Origin: DASYHS01 sp035998295
GTDB lineage: Bacteria > Pseudomonadota > Alphaproteobacteria > Azospirillales > Azospirillaceae
Direction: 5' to 3'
Assembly: GCF_035998295.1 (NCBI RefSeq)
Contig: NZ_DASYHS010000083.1
Span: 68,398-132,397 of the forward strand
DNA: 64,000 bases
Shown here piece after piece: positions 32,205 to 40,947 of this stretch. Made by a program: the position numbers and the translations under genes. Position 1 is the first letter of the stretch. Each line of letters begins with the position of its first letter. Under the pieces are notes generated by a model. That model did no database searches. It saw only the letters and a list, made by a program, of their open reading frames with translations, and was not told where the DNA came from.

Positions 32205-34748
32205 ATGACCACTGGCTCCTCCATCCTGTCGCCGGAAACGCAGGCAGCCCCCCAGGCGGCCGGCAGCGACTTCGCGCAGGCGCTGCTCGACCGGATGCGC
32301 GACGCGGCCTACGCGCTCGACGCGAACTGGCGCTTCGTCGCGTTCAACGCCGCCTGCGAGCGCCATTTCGGCGTCGGCCGGGCCGAGGTGCTGGGCCGCG
32401 ACATCCGCGACGCGCTGCCGGGCGTCCTGGACGGGGAGCTGGAGCGCGAGTACCGCAAGGCCATGCAGGAGCGCCGCGAGCTCGAGATCGAGTTCGACTC
32501 GCGCGTCGACCCCTCGATCCGGGTGAGCGCGCGCCTCTTCCCGCTGGGCGACGGCATCGGCGCCGTGATCCACGACCTGACCCGCGACAGGGCGCTCGAG
32601 GCGGCCCTGCGCCACAGCGAGACCGGCCTGCGCCGGCTGGTCGAATCGAACATCGTCGGCATCATGGTCTCGGATGCCGCCGGCGGGATCCTCGAAGCGA
32701 ACGAGGCGTTCCTGTCCCTCATCGGCCGCGACCGCCGCGACCTGGATGCCGGCCGGCTGAACTGGCGGGAACTGACGCCGCCCCATCTCCTGGACCGGGA
32801 CGACGCCGCGATCGCCGACGCGCTGCGGCAGGGTGCGTGCCGGCCGTTCGAGAAGGAGTACCTGCACGCGGACGGAAGCGTCGTCCCGGTTCAGATCGCG
32901 TTCACGCCGCTCCCCGGCCGGGGCGAGCGCTTCATCTGCGTCATCCTCGACCTGACCGAGCGCCGGCGTTCGGAAGCGGCGCTGCGCAAGAGCGAGGCGC
33001 GCTACCGCGCCGTCTTCGAGCAGGCCGCCGTCGGCGTCGAGTGGCTGTCGCTCGACGGCCGGATCATCGACGCGAACGGCCGCCTCTGCGCGATGCTGGG
33101 CTACGAGCGGGACGAGATCATCGGCCGGGCCTCGCGCGACCTGACCCATCCCGACGACCGCGGCGAGCTGGACCGGCTGCTGGCGCGCCTGCTGACGGGC
33201 GAGATCGACAGCTACGCGATCGACAAGCGGTACCTGCGCAAGGACGGCAGCCCGGTCTGGATCCGCGTGACCTCGTCGCTCGCGGGCAACGACGCGGGGC
33301 TGCACCGCATCTCGATCGTCGAGGACGTGACGGAGCGCAAGCGCGCCGAGCGCTCGCTCAGCGAGCGGGAAGCCCAGCTTTCCGCCATCTTCGAGCAGGC
33401 GACGGTCGGCCTCGCCCAGACCGATCTCGACGGCAGGTTCGTCCTCGTGAACGACCGCTACTGCGAGCTGGTGGGCCGCTCGCGCGCGGAGCTGATCGGC
33501 CTGGGCGTGCAGGACGTCACCCATCCCGACGACGTGCCCCGCAACGTGGAGATGATCGCCAGGTCGGTGGAGACCGGCGCCCCCTTCGCGATCGAGAAGC
33601 GCTACGTCCGGCCGGACGGCAGGATCGTGTGGGTCCACAACAACGTGACCATCGTCCGCGGGGGCGACGGCGAGCCCAGGGGCATCGTCGCGGTCTGCCT
33701 GGACGTCTCGGAGCGCCGGGCGGCGGACGAGCGCCAGCGCCTGCTGATGCGCGAGGTCGACCACAGGGCGAAGAACGCGCTGGCGGTGGTGCAGGCACTG
33801 GTCCGCCTCACGCGGGCCGAGACGCAGGAAGGGTTCGTGAGCGCGGTGGAGGGGCGGGTCGCGGCGCTGGCCCGGACCCACACGCTGCTCGCCAAGGCCC
33901 AGTGGAGCGGGGTCGAGCTGACCTCGCTGCTGGAGACGGAACTGGCCCCCTACGGCTCGGGCGAGCGGGAGAGCGTCGCCCTGGACGGGCCTGCGGCCTG
34001 GCTGGTGCCGGACGCGGTCCAGCCCCTCGGCATGATCTTCCACGAGCTCGCGACCAACGCGGCCAAGTACGGCGCGCTGGCGGCGGCGACCGGAAAGGTC
34101 CGCATCTCCTGGAAGCGCGATCCCACCACCTCCGGGCTCGAGCTGTCCTGGGACGAGAGCGGCGGGCCGGACTGCGCCGCTCCGGCCCGCCACGGCTTCG
34201 GCAGCACGCTGGTGGAGCGCAACGTGCGCCATCTCGGCGGCCGGATCGAGACCGAGTGGCGGCCGGAGGGCCTGCGCCTGACCCTGCGCCTGCCGGCCCG
34301 GCTGCTGACCTTCCCGCGCGACGTCGCCCCGGCCGAGCCCCGGCCGGCCGTGCCCGCCGCCCGGCGGCTCGACGGCCGGCGGGTCCTCGTCGTCGAGGAC
34401 GAGACGACGCTGGCCCTGATGGCCGAGCGCATCCTGGCCGATCTCGGCTGCGTGCCGGTCGGCGTCGCGACGACGCTCACCGACGCGATCCGGCTCGCCA
34501 GTTCCGAAGACATCGACATGGCCATACTGGACGTCAACCTGCGCGGCCGGTCGGTGCAGCCGGTCGCCGAGGTCCTGCGCGAGCGCGGCATTCCCTTCCT
34601 GTTCGCGACCGGCTACGGCCAGGTCGACTGGGAAAGCGGCCAGACGCCGATCCTGCGCAAGCCCTTCCAGCACGACGACCTCGCGCGCGCCCTCTTCCAA
34701 CTGGACCAGGGGCAGCCCGACCAGGGGCAGCCCGACCAGGGGCGCTGA
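32205..34748 (+). CDS. Hybrid sensor kinase: four PAS domains, HWE-type kinase, receiver
   Basis: This 847-residue cytoplasmic protein has no membrane segment. Four PAS domains follow one another (about 15-120, 140-258, 262-382, 386-505), each ending in a PAC-like DLTERRRSE or VTERKRAE linker. The phospho-acceptor segment MREVDHRAKNALAVVQALVR (near 515) is of the HWE/HisKA_2 type, and the ATPase part has HELATNAAKYGAL, SWDESGG (the W-x-E signature) and GFGSTLVERNV. A receiver domain follows (about 725-835), with the phosphorylatable Asp in AILDVNLRG and Lys in ILRKPF. The protein ends in a three-copy DQGQP repeat. The ligand and output partner are unknown. Confidence 0.9.
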   Translation: MTTGSSILSPETQAAPQAAGSDFAQALLDRMRDAAYALDANWRFVAFNAACERHFGVGRAEVLGRDIRDALPGVLDGELEREYRKAMQERRELEIEFDSRVDPSIRVSARLFPLGDGIGAVIHDLTRDRALEAALRHSETGLRRLVESNIVGIMVSDAAGGILEANEAFLSLIGRDRRDLDAGRLNWRELTPPHLLDRDDAAIADALRQGACRPFEKEYLHADGSVVPVQIAFTPLPGRGERFICVILDLTERRRSEAALRKSEARYRAVFEQAAVGVEWLSLDGRIIDANGRLCAMLGYERDEIIGRASRDLTHPDDRGELDRLLARLLTGEIDSYAIDKRYLRKDGSPVWIRVTSSLAGNDAGLHRISIVEDVTERKRAERSLSEREAQLSAIFEQATVGLAQTDLDGRFVLVNDRYCELVGRSRAELIGLGVQDVTHPDDVPRNVEMIARSVETGAPFAIEKRYVRPDGRIVWVHNNVTIVRGGDGEPRGIVAVCLDVSERRAADERQRLLMREVDHRAKNALAVVQALVRLTRAETQEGFVSAVEGRVAALARTHTLLAKAQWSGVELTSLLETELAPYGSGERESVALDGPAAWLVPDAVQPLGMIFHELATNAAKYGALAAATGKVRISWKRDPTTSGLELSWDESGGPDCAAPARHGFGSTLVERNVRHLGGRIETEWRPEGLRLTLRLPARLLTFPRDVAPAEPRPAVPAARRLDGRRVLVVEDETTLALMAERILADLGCVPVGVATTLTDAIRLASSEDIDMAILDVNLRGRSVQPVAEVLRERGIPFLFATGYGQVDWESGQTPILRKPFQHDDLARALFQLDQGQPDQGQPDQGR
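34704..34743 (+). repeat. 15-bp tandem repeat in the kinase 3' end
   Basis: GACCAGGGGCAGCCC occurs twice in tandem (34704-34718, 34719-34733) plus a partial third copy (34734-34743), in frame, encoding DQGQP-DQGQP-DQGR just before the stop. It lies beyond the receiver fold, so copy number is likely neutral for folding. Confidence 0.9.
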
Positions 34749-34755
34749 CCCGGGC

Positions 34756-35274
34756 TCAGGCAGCACCTTCCTGCGCCGCGGCGAGCGCCGCCTCGACCAG
34801 CAGGTCGATGGCGGCACGGTCCGCGTCCGCGTGCGGCGCGCACAGGGCTTCCAGGTTGGCGCGGGCGGCGTCGCCGTCCGGCCGGGCGGCGCGGTCCAGC
34901 GGACAGCGCTGGTGCAGCGCGTCCAGCTCGATCCGCTCGGCCTCGATCTCGATTTCCTGCAGGCGCCGGCGCAGCGCGGCGCTCGCGGCGCCCGGGGCCG
35001 GGGGCGGGCCCTCCTTCAGGCGCCGGCGGACGGTCCTCAGCGGCTCGACCACCTCGGCCGCCCAGGGCCCGGCCAGCGACCGCAGCGCCGAGAGCCGGCC
35101 CGGGTCCAGCCGGGTCGCGCAGGCGGCTCCCGCCCACAGCGCGAACAGCACCAGGACCACGTCGGCGCCGCGGCGGTTCTGCAGGTCGAGGCAGGCCGGC
35201 GCGGCCCCCGGCCGGCCATAGACCGCGAGCGCGAAGCGCCAGGGCCCCTCCGCATCCGCGCCGGCGCGGTCCAT
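34756..35274 (-). CDS. TIGR02444 family protein
   Basis: This 172-residue protein matches a small family of unknown function recognised by WRFALAVYGRPGAAPACLDLQ near the N-terminus and VVLVLFALWAG shortly after. The rest is helical and rich in Arg, Ala and Glu, with LKEGPPP in the middle. It is encoded nine bases after pfkA on the same strand, so the two are probably cotranscribed, and it converges with the sensor kinase gene. Confidence 0.78.
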   Translation of the reverse strand: MDRAGADAEGPWRFALAVYGRPGAAPACLDLQNRRGADVVLVLFALWAGAACATRLDPGRLSALRSLAGPWAAEVVEPLRTVRRRLKEGPPPAPGAASAALRRRLQEIEIEAERIELDALHQRCPLDRAARPDGDAARANLEALCAPHADADRAAIDLLVEAALAAAQEGAA

Positions 35275-35283
35275 CGCGACGGC

Positions 35284-36369
35284 TCAGTCGCCGAGGCAGA
35301 TGCCGAGGCCGCGGGCGGTGCGGACCAGCGCGCCGTCCAGCTCGACCTCGTTGTAGTCGGCGATCGCGTCCTCCAGCGGCACGTCCACCACCTGCCGGTT
35401 CTGCCACGCGACCATGCGGTCGAACTTGCCGGCGGCGATCAGGTCGACGGCATGCACTCCGAACGCCGAGGCGATCAGCCGGTCGCGCGGGCTCGGCATG
35501 CTGCCGCGCTGCACGTGGCCGAGCACGGTGACCCGGGTCTCGGCCCCGGTCGCGGCGGCGATCTGCTCGCCGATGTAGTCGCCGATCCCGCCGAAGCGCT
35601 TCTGGCCGCCGGTGAACTCGCGCTGCAGCTCCTTGCCGTCGGCCGTGCGCACCGCCTCCGAGACGACGACCAGCGCGAAGTTGCGGCCCTGCTGGCGGAC
35701 CTGGCGGATCTTGTCGGCGACGGACTCGATCCGGTACGGGATCTCCGGGATCAGGATCACGTCGGCGCCGCCGGCGATGCCGGCCGCGACCGCGATGTGG
35801 CCGGCGTCCCGGCCCATCACCTCCAGCACCATGACGCGGGCGTGGCTGGCCGCGGTCGGCTGCAGGCGGTCCAGCGCCTCGGTCGCGACGGCGACCGCGG
35901 TGTCGAAGCCGATCGCCGTCTCCGTCAGCCCCACGTCGTTGTCGATCGTCTTGGGGATGCCGACCAGGTTGATGCCGCCCTGTGCTGCGAGGCGGCGCAG
36001 GATCGCGAAGCTGCCGTCGCCGCCGATGCCGATCAGCGCGTCCAGGCCCAGCTCGCGGTAGCCGCCGATGATCTCGACGCTGCGGTCCCTGACGGTGCCG
36101 TCGGCCATCGGGAAGGCGAAGGGGTCGCCCTTGTTGGTCGTGCCCAGGATCGTGCCGCCGAGGCGCATCATCGTCCCGCTGACCATGCCGAGGTCGAGGA
36201 CGTCGTAGCGCACCGGCCGCGCGAGCAGGCCCATCGTGCCCTCGCGGATGCCGACCACCTGCCAGCCATAGGTCAGGGTCGCCCGGTGCACCGCGGCCCG
36301 GATCACCGCGTTGAGCCCGGCGCAGTCGCCGCCGCTGGTCAGGATGCCGATGCGCTTCTCGCTACTCAT
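35284..36369 (-). CDS. pfkA: 6-phosphofructokinase, group III (mixed-substrate) type
   Basis: This 361-residue enzyme phosphorylates fructose 6-phosphate in glycolysis. ILTSGGDCAGLNAVIRA is the phosphate-donor loop, GIGGDGSFAI the metal and donor site, and PKTIDNDVGLTE the catalytic loop with the base Asp. The residue after GGD is Gly (typical of ATP enzymes), while PKTIDND has Lys where E. coli PfkA has Gly (typical of PPi enzymes); this Gly/Lys combination is known from ATP-using group III enzymes of actinomycetes. ATP is therefore the more likely donor. It is transcribed divergently from a DUF465 gene. Confidence 0.92.
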   Translation of the reverse strand: MSSEKRIGILTSGGDCAGLNAVIRAAVHRATLTYGWQVVGIREGTMGLLARPVRYDVLDLGMVSGTMMRLGGTILGTTNKGDPFAFPMADGTVRDRSVEIIGGYRELGLDALIGIGGDGSFAILRRLAAQGGINLVGIPKTIDNDVGLTETAIGFDTAVAVATEALDRLQPTAASHARVMVLEVMGRDAGHIAVAAGIAGGADVILIPEIPYRIESVADKIRQVRQQGRNFALVVVSEAVRTADGKELQREFTGGQKRFGGIGDYIGEQIAAATGAETRVTVLGHVQRGSMPSPRDRLIASAFGVHAVDLIAAGKFDRMVAWQNRQVVDVPLEDAIADYNEVELDGALVRTARGLGICLGD

Positions 36370-36523
36370 GATGCCTTCCTGTTCGCCTTCGGTCCGCTAC
36401 CCAAAATACGCGTACCCGCCGAAACCGGGCAGCTAATCTCTCACCGGACCATCGGTTTTCTGATATAAGACCGCCCGCACGGGTAACGAGTCCCCGTGAT
36501 CGTGCTCGAGGACGCATGAGGTA

Positions 36524-36724
36524 ATGAACGAACAGGACCTGCTTCGCCAGAAGCTAGCGGAGCTGAAAAGCGAGCACCGCGACCTCGACGACGTCATCGC
36601 CCGGCTCGGCGACCAGCCGGCATCCGACCAGCTTCAGCTCCAGCGGCTGAAGAAGCGCAAGCTCGCGCTGAAGGACCTGATCGCCCGCGTCGAGAGCCGC
36701 CTGCTCCCGGACATCATCGCGTGA
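36524..36724 (+). CDS. YdcH/DUF465 small protein (second copy)
   Basis: This 66-residue charged helical-hairpin protein has LLRQKLAELKSEHRDLDDVI and LQRLKKRKLALKDLIARVES, the DUF465 pattern. GAGG lies six bases before the ATG. A TATAAG-like -10 element lies near 36463-36468. It is followed by the purEK promoter. Confidence 0.85.
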   Translation: MNEQDLLRQKLAELKSEHRDLDDVIARLGDQPASDQLQLQRLKKRKLALKDLIARVESRLLPDIIA

Positions 36725-36761
36725 ACGCCGCCGGCATTCCCGAATCGGGCCGACGCCGATC

Positions 36762-36789
36762 TTGAACCCTGCGGGCGGATTCCTATAAT
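36762..36789 (+). promoter_or_regulatory. Sigma70 promoter of purEK
   Basis: TTGAAC (36762-36767), a 16-bp spacer and a perfect TATAAT (36784-36789) lie 31 bp before the purE GTG. This is the best consensus promoter in the window. I saw no PurR-like palindrome over it. Confidence 0.75.
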
Positions 36790-36820
36790 CCGCGCTTTCC
36801 TCGCGACCGGGTGCCCCGCC

Positions 36821-37345
36821 GTGACCAGCGCCGTTACCAGCAACGACCCCGACGCCCCATCGCCGCTCGTCGGCATCATCATGGGCAGCCAGTCCGACTG
36901 GGAGACCATGCGGCACGCGGCCGAGGTGCTCGCGGAACTGGCCGTCCCCTTCGAGGCGCGCATCGTCTCCGCCCACCGGACGCCGCACCGCCTGTACGAC
37001 TACGCGGCCGCGGCCCGCGGGCGCGGCCTGAAGGTGATCGTCGCCGGCGCCGGCGGTGCCGCGCACCTGCCCGGGATGGCGGCGGCGATGACGCCGCTGC
37101 CGGTATTCGGCGTCCCGGTCGAAAGCAAGGCGCTCAAGGGGATGGACAGCCTGCTGTCGATCGTCCAGATGCCGGGCGGGATACCGGTCGGCACGCTCGC
37201 GATCGGCAAGCCGGGCGCGATCAACGCGGCGCTGCTCGCCGCCGCGGTGCTGGCGCTCGGCGACGAGGCGCTCGCGGCCCGGCTCGATGCCTGGCGGGCG
37301 CGCCAGACCGACGCCGTGGCACTCCTGCCGGCGGACGGACCGTGA
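36821..37345 (+). CDS. purE: N5-carboxyaminoimidazole ribonucleotide mutase
   Basis: This 174-residue class I PurE converts N5-CAIR to CAIR in purine synthesis. GIIMGSQSDWETM holds the phosphate-binding Ser and Asp, and FEARIVSAHRTPHRLYDYA holds the catalytic His. VIVAGAGGAAHLPGMAAAMT is the second active-site loop. The GTG at 36821 lies 31 bp after the -10 box. Its last four bases overlap purK (GTGA), the usual coupling of the pair. Confidence 0.95.
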   Translation: MTSAVTSNDPDAPSPLVGIIMGSQSDWETMRHAAEVLAELAVPFEARIVSAHRTPHRLYDYAAAARGRGLKVIVAGAGGAAHLPGMAAAMTPLPVFGVPVESKALKGMDSLLSIVQMPGGIPVGTLAIGKPGAINAALLAAAVLALGDEALAARLDAWRARQTDAVALLPADGP

Positions 37346-38436
37346 GCGCGCGGCGCACCGTCGCCTCCGGCGGCACCATCGGCATGCTCGGCGGCGGCCA
37401 GCTCGGCCGGATGACGGCGATGGCCGCCGCCCGGCTCGGCTACCGCACCCATGTCTTCACGCCGGAGGCCGACAGCCCCTGCGCCCAGGTGTCGGCGGCG
37501 CAGACCGTGGCCGGCTACGACGACCGCGACGCGCTGGCCCGCTTCGCGCAGGCCTGCGACGTCGTCACCCTGGAATGGGAGAACATCCCCGTCGACACCG
37601 TCGCCTTCCTCGCCGGGCTGGTCCCGGTCCATCCCGGCGCCGGCGTGCTCGCCGTCACCCAGGACAGGGCGCTGGAGAAGGGCTTCGTCAACCGCCAGGG
37701 CGTCGCGACCGCGCCCTGGCGCCCGGCCGGCAGCGCCGCGGAGGCCGTCGCCGCCGCGTCCGAGCTGGGGCTGCCCGCAATCTTGAAGACCGCGCGCCTG
37801 GGCTATGACGGCAAGGGCCAGGTCAGGCTGGCGCCCGGCGACGACGTCGCCGCGGCCTGGTCGGCGCTGGGCGGGGTCGACTGCGTCCTGGAAGGCTTCG
37901 TCGACTTCGCCTGCGAGGTGTCCGTCGTCGTCGCGCGCGGCCAGGACGGGGCGCTCGCGGCCTATCCCGCCGTCGAGAACCGCCACCGCGACGGCATCCT
38001 CGCCCGGACGCTCGCCCCGGCCTCGCTCGATCCGGCGCTCCTCGCCGAGGCGGAGGCGGTCGCGCGCCGCCTGGTCGAGGCGCTGGACCTCGTCGGCGTG
38101 CTCGCGGTCGAGATGTTCGTGACGCGCGGCGGCAGGGTCCTCGTCAACGAGCTGGCGCCCCGCCCGCACAATTCCGGGCATTGGACCATCGACGCCTGCG
38201 CCACCAGCCAGTTCGAGCAGCTCGTGCGCGCGGTCTGCGGCCTGCCGCTCGGCGCGCCCGAGGCGCACAGCGACGCCGTGATGGACAACCTGATCGGCCT
38301 GGAGGCCGAGCGCTGGCCCGAACTGGCCGCCTCCCCGGGCGCCTGCCTGCACCTCTACGGCAAGGCGCAGGCGCGCCCCGGCCGCAAGATGGGCCACGTC
38401 ACCCGGCTGTTCCCCAAGGGGCAGGCCGGCCGCTAG
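37342..38436 (+). CDS. purK: N5-carboxyaminoimidazole ribonucleotide synthase
   Basis: This 364-residue ATP-grasp enzyme makes N5-CAIR from AIR, bicarbonate and ATP. The N-terminal domain begins IGMLGGGQLGRMTAMAAARL. The ATP-grasp part has LGYDGKGQVRL and VLEGFVDFACEVSVVVAR, and the active site has VNELAPRPHNSGHWTIDA. Length is normal. It is cotranscribed with purE, whose product uses its unstable product at once. Confidence 0.95.
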   Translation: MSARRTVASGGTIGMLGGGQLGRMTAMAAARLGYRTHVFTPEADSPCAQVSAAQTVAGYDDRDALARFAQACDVVTLEWENIPVDTVAFLAGLVPVHPGAGVLAVTQDRALEKGFVNRQGVATAPWRPAGSAAEAVAAASELGLPAILKTARLGYDGKGQVRLAPGDDVAAAWSALGGVDCVLEGFVDFACEVSVVVARGQDGALAAYPAVENRHRDGILARTLAPASLDPALLAEAEAVARRLVEALDLVGVLAVEMFVTRGGRVLVNELAPRPHNSGHWTIDACATSQFEQLVRAVCGLPLGAPEAHSDAVMDNLIGLEAERWPELAASPGACLHLYGKAQARPGRKMGHVTRLFPKGQAGR

Positions 38437-38586
38437 CCTACCCCTTACCTCCCAGGTAGTTGCGGGCCGGAGCCCGCCGGCAATAGCGTCCCCCCACTTC
38501 CGGAACCCACGCCGTCCCCGGCCGCGACGCCAGCGTTCGCGCCGAGGCGGCGTGCCCGTTCCGCCAAGCAGATGGAGGATAAGCTC

Positions 38587-39141
38587 GTGGTCGACTCACC
38601 TTTCCCGCGTCTCGGCAGGCTTGTCCTCGCCCTGTCGCTTTCGGCGGCGGTCCCGGCCGCAAGCGCCTTCGCGGCCGACCCGACCGCGCCGCCGGGCAGC
38701 GAGGAACGCGTGCGCGTACGCGACCTCTACCCCCTGATCACCACGCCCGCCCTGTTCGAGGCGCGCGACTTCTACGTGAAGCATTTCGGATTCGAGGTCC
38801 TGTTCGAAGCGGGCTGGTTCGTCTACCTGTCCGGCCCTGCCGACGGCGACACGCGGGGAGCGACGCTGGCCTTCATGCATCCGGACCACCCGTCGAACCC
38901 TCCCGGCCCGGAGACCTTCGACGGCCGCGGCATGATCCTGACGGTCGAGGTGGCCGATGCCCGCGCCATGTTCGACCGCCTCGTCGCGGAGGGTGCCCCG
39001 ATGGTGCATCGGCTGACCGACGAGGCCTGGGGGCAGCGCCGCTTCATGACGCGCGACCCGGCGGGAGTGCTGGTCGACGTCGTCCAGCAGATCGAGCCCC
39101 GGCCGGGCTTCTGGAAGCGCTACCCCGCGCCCGCCCGGTAG
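38587..39141 (+). CDS. Exported VOC-fold (glyoxalase-like) protein
   Basis: This 184-residue protein starts with a clear signal peptide (RLVLALSLSAAVPAASAFA, cleavage near ASA-FAAD) and continues as one VOC module pair: PALFEARDFYVKHFGFEVLFEAGWF and the second half with MILTVEVADARAMFDRLV and RFMTRDPAGVLVDVVQQ. VOC proteins include glyoxalases, dioxygenases and resistance proteins; an exported one is uncommon. The GTG at 38587 is preceded by GGAGG at eight bases; an ATG five codons upstream lies inside that site. A strong terminator follows. Confidence 0.78.
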   Translation: MVDSPFPRLGRLVLALSLSAAVPAASAFAADPTAPPGSEERVRVRDLYPLITTPALFEARDFYVKHFGFEVLFEAGWFVYLSGPADGDTRGATLAFMHPDHPSNPPGPETFDGRGMILTVEVADARAMFDRLVAEGAPMVHRLTDEAWGQRRFMTRDPAGVLVDVVQQIEPRPGFWKRYPAPAR

Positions 39142-39178
39142 CCGGAGCACGGCGCGCCGTCCCTCCGGGAAATTTTTT
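39142..39178 (+). terminator. Rho-independent terminator
   Basis: CCGGAG and CTCCGG enclose an inner ACGGC/GCCGT stem (39142-39167), followed by GAAATTTTTT. It starts directly after the VOC gene stop and is the clearest intrinsic terminator in the window. Confidence 0.85.
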
Positions 39179-39272
39179 CGCAGGCACGGTCGGATGCGCG
39201 CATCCCCGACCGTCCTTGGATCGACCGACCTGCCACGAGACGACGCAGCCGCGCGAGCGGCGAGGGGACACC

Positions 39273-40187
39273 ATGCTGAAATCGATGCTTTGCGCGACGC
39301 TTGCCGCCGTCGCGCTTTGCGCGACCGCCGCCACGCAGGCCGCCGCGCAGGCCGAGGCCGGGAAGACCGGCCGTCACGAGATCCGCGGCGTCGACTACTA
39401 CTACGAGATCCACGGCGAGGGCGAACCGCTCCTGCTGCTCCATGGCGGGCTCGGCTCGACCGGCATGTACGCGCCGGTCCTGCCGATGCTGACCGAGGGC
39501 CGCGAGGTGATCGCCGTCGACCTCCACGGCCACGGGCGCACGCCGCTCGGCGACCGCCCGATCGCGATGGCCGACATCGGCGCCGACCTGGCCGCGTTGA
39601 CGGCGGCTCTCGGCTACGACCAGGTGGACGTGCTGGGATATTCCTTCGGTGCCTGGGCCGGGCTCCACATGGCCGCGGGCGCGCCCGAGAAGGTGCGCCG
39701 GCTGGTGCTGGTCTCCATGCCCTATGCCCGCGACGGCTTCTTTCCCGAGATGCTTCCCCAGCAGGCACAGCTTTCGGGCGCCGCGGCCGAGTTCATGAAG
39801 GACACGCCGATGTACCGCTCCTACGTGGCCGTGGCGCCCGACCCCGGGGAGTTCCCGAGGCTGCTCGACGAGATGGGCCGGCTGATGGCCGAGCCCTACG
39901 ACTACTCGGCCCAGGTCCGGAAGCTCTCGATGCCGGTGATGCTGATCTACGGCGACGGCGACATGGTCCGGCCCGAGCACGTCGTCGAGTTCTACCGGAT
40001 GCTCGGCGGCGGCTTGAAGGATGCCGGCTGGCAGCGTGAGCACATGTCCCGCAACCGCCTCGCGATCCTGCCCGATCTGACCCACTACGAGACCTTCATG
40101 GCGCCCGAGGTCTTTCGCACGGCCTTGCCCTTCCTCGACGGCGAGAGCGGCACGAAGAGCTGGGCGGAGACCGTGAAGGGCGAGTAG
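39273..40187 (+). CDS. Secreted alpha/beta hydrolase
   Basis: This 304-residue protein has a signal peptide (MLKSMLCATLAAVALCATAA, cleavage near AAAQAEAG) and an alpha/beta hydrolase fold. LLLLHGGLGSTGMY is the oxyanion loop, VIAVDLHGHGRTPLG the typical strand after it, and VLGYSFGAWAG the nucleophile elbow (G-Y-S-F-G). LIYGDGDMVRPEHV supplies the acid and LPDLTHYETF the His. Substrate is unknown; periplasmic esterase or lactonase activity is likely. GAGGGG precedes the ATG. Confidence 0.82.
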   Translation: MLKSMLCATLAAVALCATAATQAAAQAEAGKTGRHEIRGVDYYYEIHGEGEPLLLLHGGLGSTGMYAPVLPMLTEGREVIAVDLHGHGRTPLGDRPIAMADIGADLAALTAALGYDQVDVLGYSFGAWAGLHMAAGAPEKVRRLVLVSMPYARDGFFPEMLPQQAQLSGAAAEFMKDTPMYRSYVAVAPDPGEFPRLLDEMGRLMAEPYDYSAQVRKLSMPVMLIYGDGDMVRPEHVVEFYRMLGGGLKDAGWQREHMSRNRLAILPDLTHYETFMAPEVFRTALPFLDGESGTKSWAETVKGE

Positions 40188-40253
40188 GTCCGCCGGGACC
40201 GGCAATCAACGACGCGGCGCTCGATGCGCCATGCAGTCACCAGGAGCTTTGCG

Positions 40254-40907
40254 ATGATCCCCACCATCACCGCCTTCGAAGAGTCACCCGACCACGGCAC
40301 GGGACAGGCGCGCGACATGCGCGTCCGCTGGGCGTTCGAGGAAGTCGGCCAGCGCTACGACGTCCGTCTCGTCTCGTTCAAGGAGATGAAGGAGCCCGCG
40401 CATCGCGCGCTTCATCCCTTCGGGCAGATCCCGACCTATGAGGAGGGCGATCTCGTCCTGTTCGAATCGGGGGCGATCATACTCCACGTCGCGCAGCGCC
40501 ACGCCGGCCTGCTGCCGGACGATGCGAATGCCCGGGCGCGCGCGATCACCTGGATGTTCACCGCGCTCAACACGGTGGAGCCGCCGATCGTCGAACTCGA
40601 AGCCGCCATGCTGATGGAGAACGACAGGGCCTGGTACCAGGAGCGCCTGCCCATCCTCGACGAGCGCATCCGCGTGCGGCTGGACGATCTCTCCGCCCGC
40701 CTCGGCGATGCCGACTGGCTCGACGGCGCGTTCAGCGCCGCCGACCTGCTGATGGTGACGGTGCTGCGCAGGCTGGAGGGCACGGGCATACTCGAGGACT
40801 ATCCGTCCCTCTGCGCCTATGTCGCGCGCGGCGAGGCACGGCCCGCCTACAGGCGCGCCTTCGCCGCTCAACTGGCGGTCTTCACCGGCAGGCAGCCGAC
40901 CGGCTGA
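40254..40907 (+). CDS. Glutathione S-transferase family protein
   Basis: This 217-residue protein has a thioredoxin-like N-terminal domain (about 1-80) with HPFGQIPTYEEGDLVLFESGAII, which holds the cis-Pro and the Glu-Ser pair that bind glutathione, and an all-helical C-terminal domain with DWLDGAFSAADLLMVTVLRRL, the GST N-capping box region. AGGAGC lies before the ATG at 40254. It may detoxify electrophiles; the physiological substrate is unknown. Confidence 0.88.
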   Translation: MIPTITAFEESPDHGTGQARDMRVRWAFEEVGQRYDVRLVSFKEMKEPAHRALHPFGQIPTYEEGDLVLFESGAIILHVAQRHAGLLPDDANARARAITWMFTALNTVEPPIVELEAAMLMENDRAWYQERLPILDERIRVRLDDLSARLGDADWLDGAFSAADLLMVTVLRRLEGTGILEDYPSLCAYVARGEARPAYRRAFAAQLAVFTGRQPTG

Positions 40908-40947
40908 CGAAGGTTCGCCCAGGGCTGGATGGGCGCGCCGGGCCCGT

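Noticed and set aside
38572..38586. ATG at 38572 as start of the VOC gene.
   Set aside because: The GGAGG that should bind the ribosome lies inside it; the GTG at 38587 has correct spacing and gives a cleaner signal peptide.
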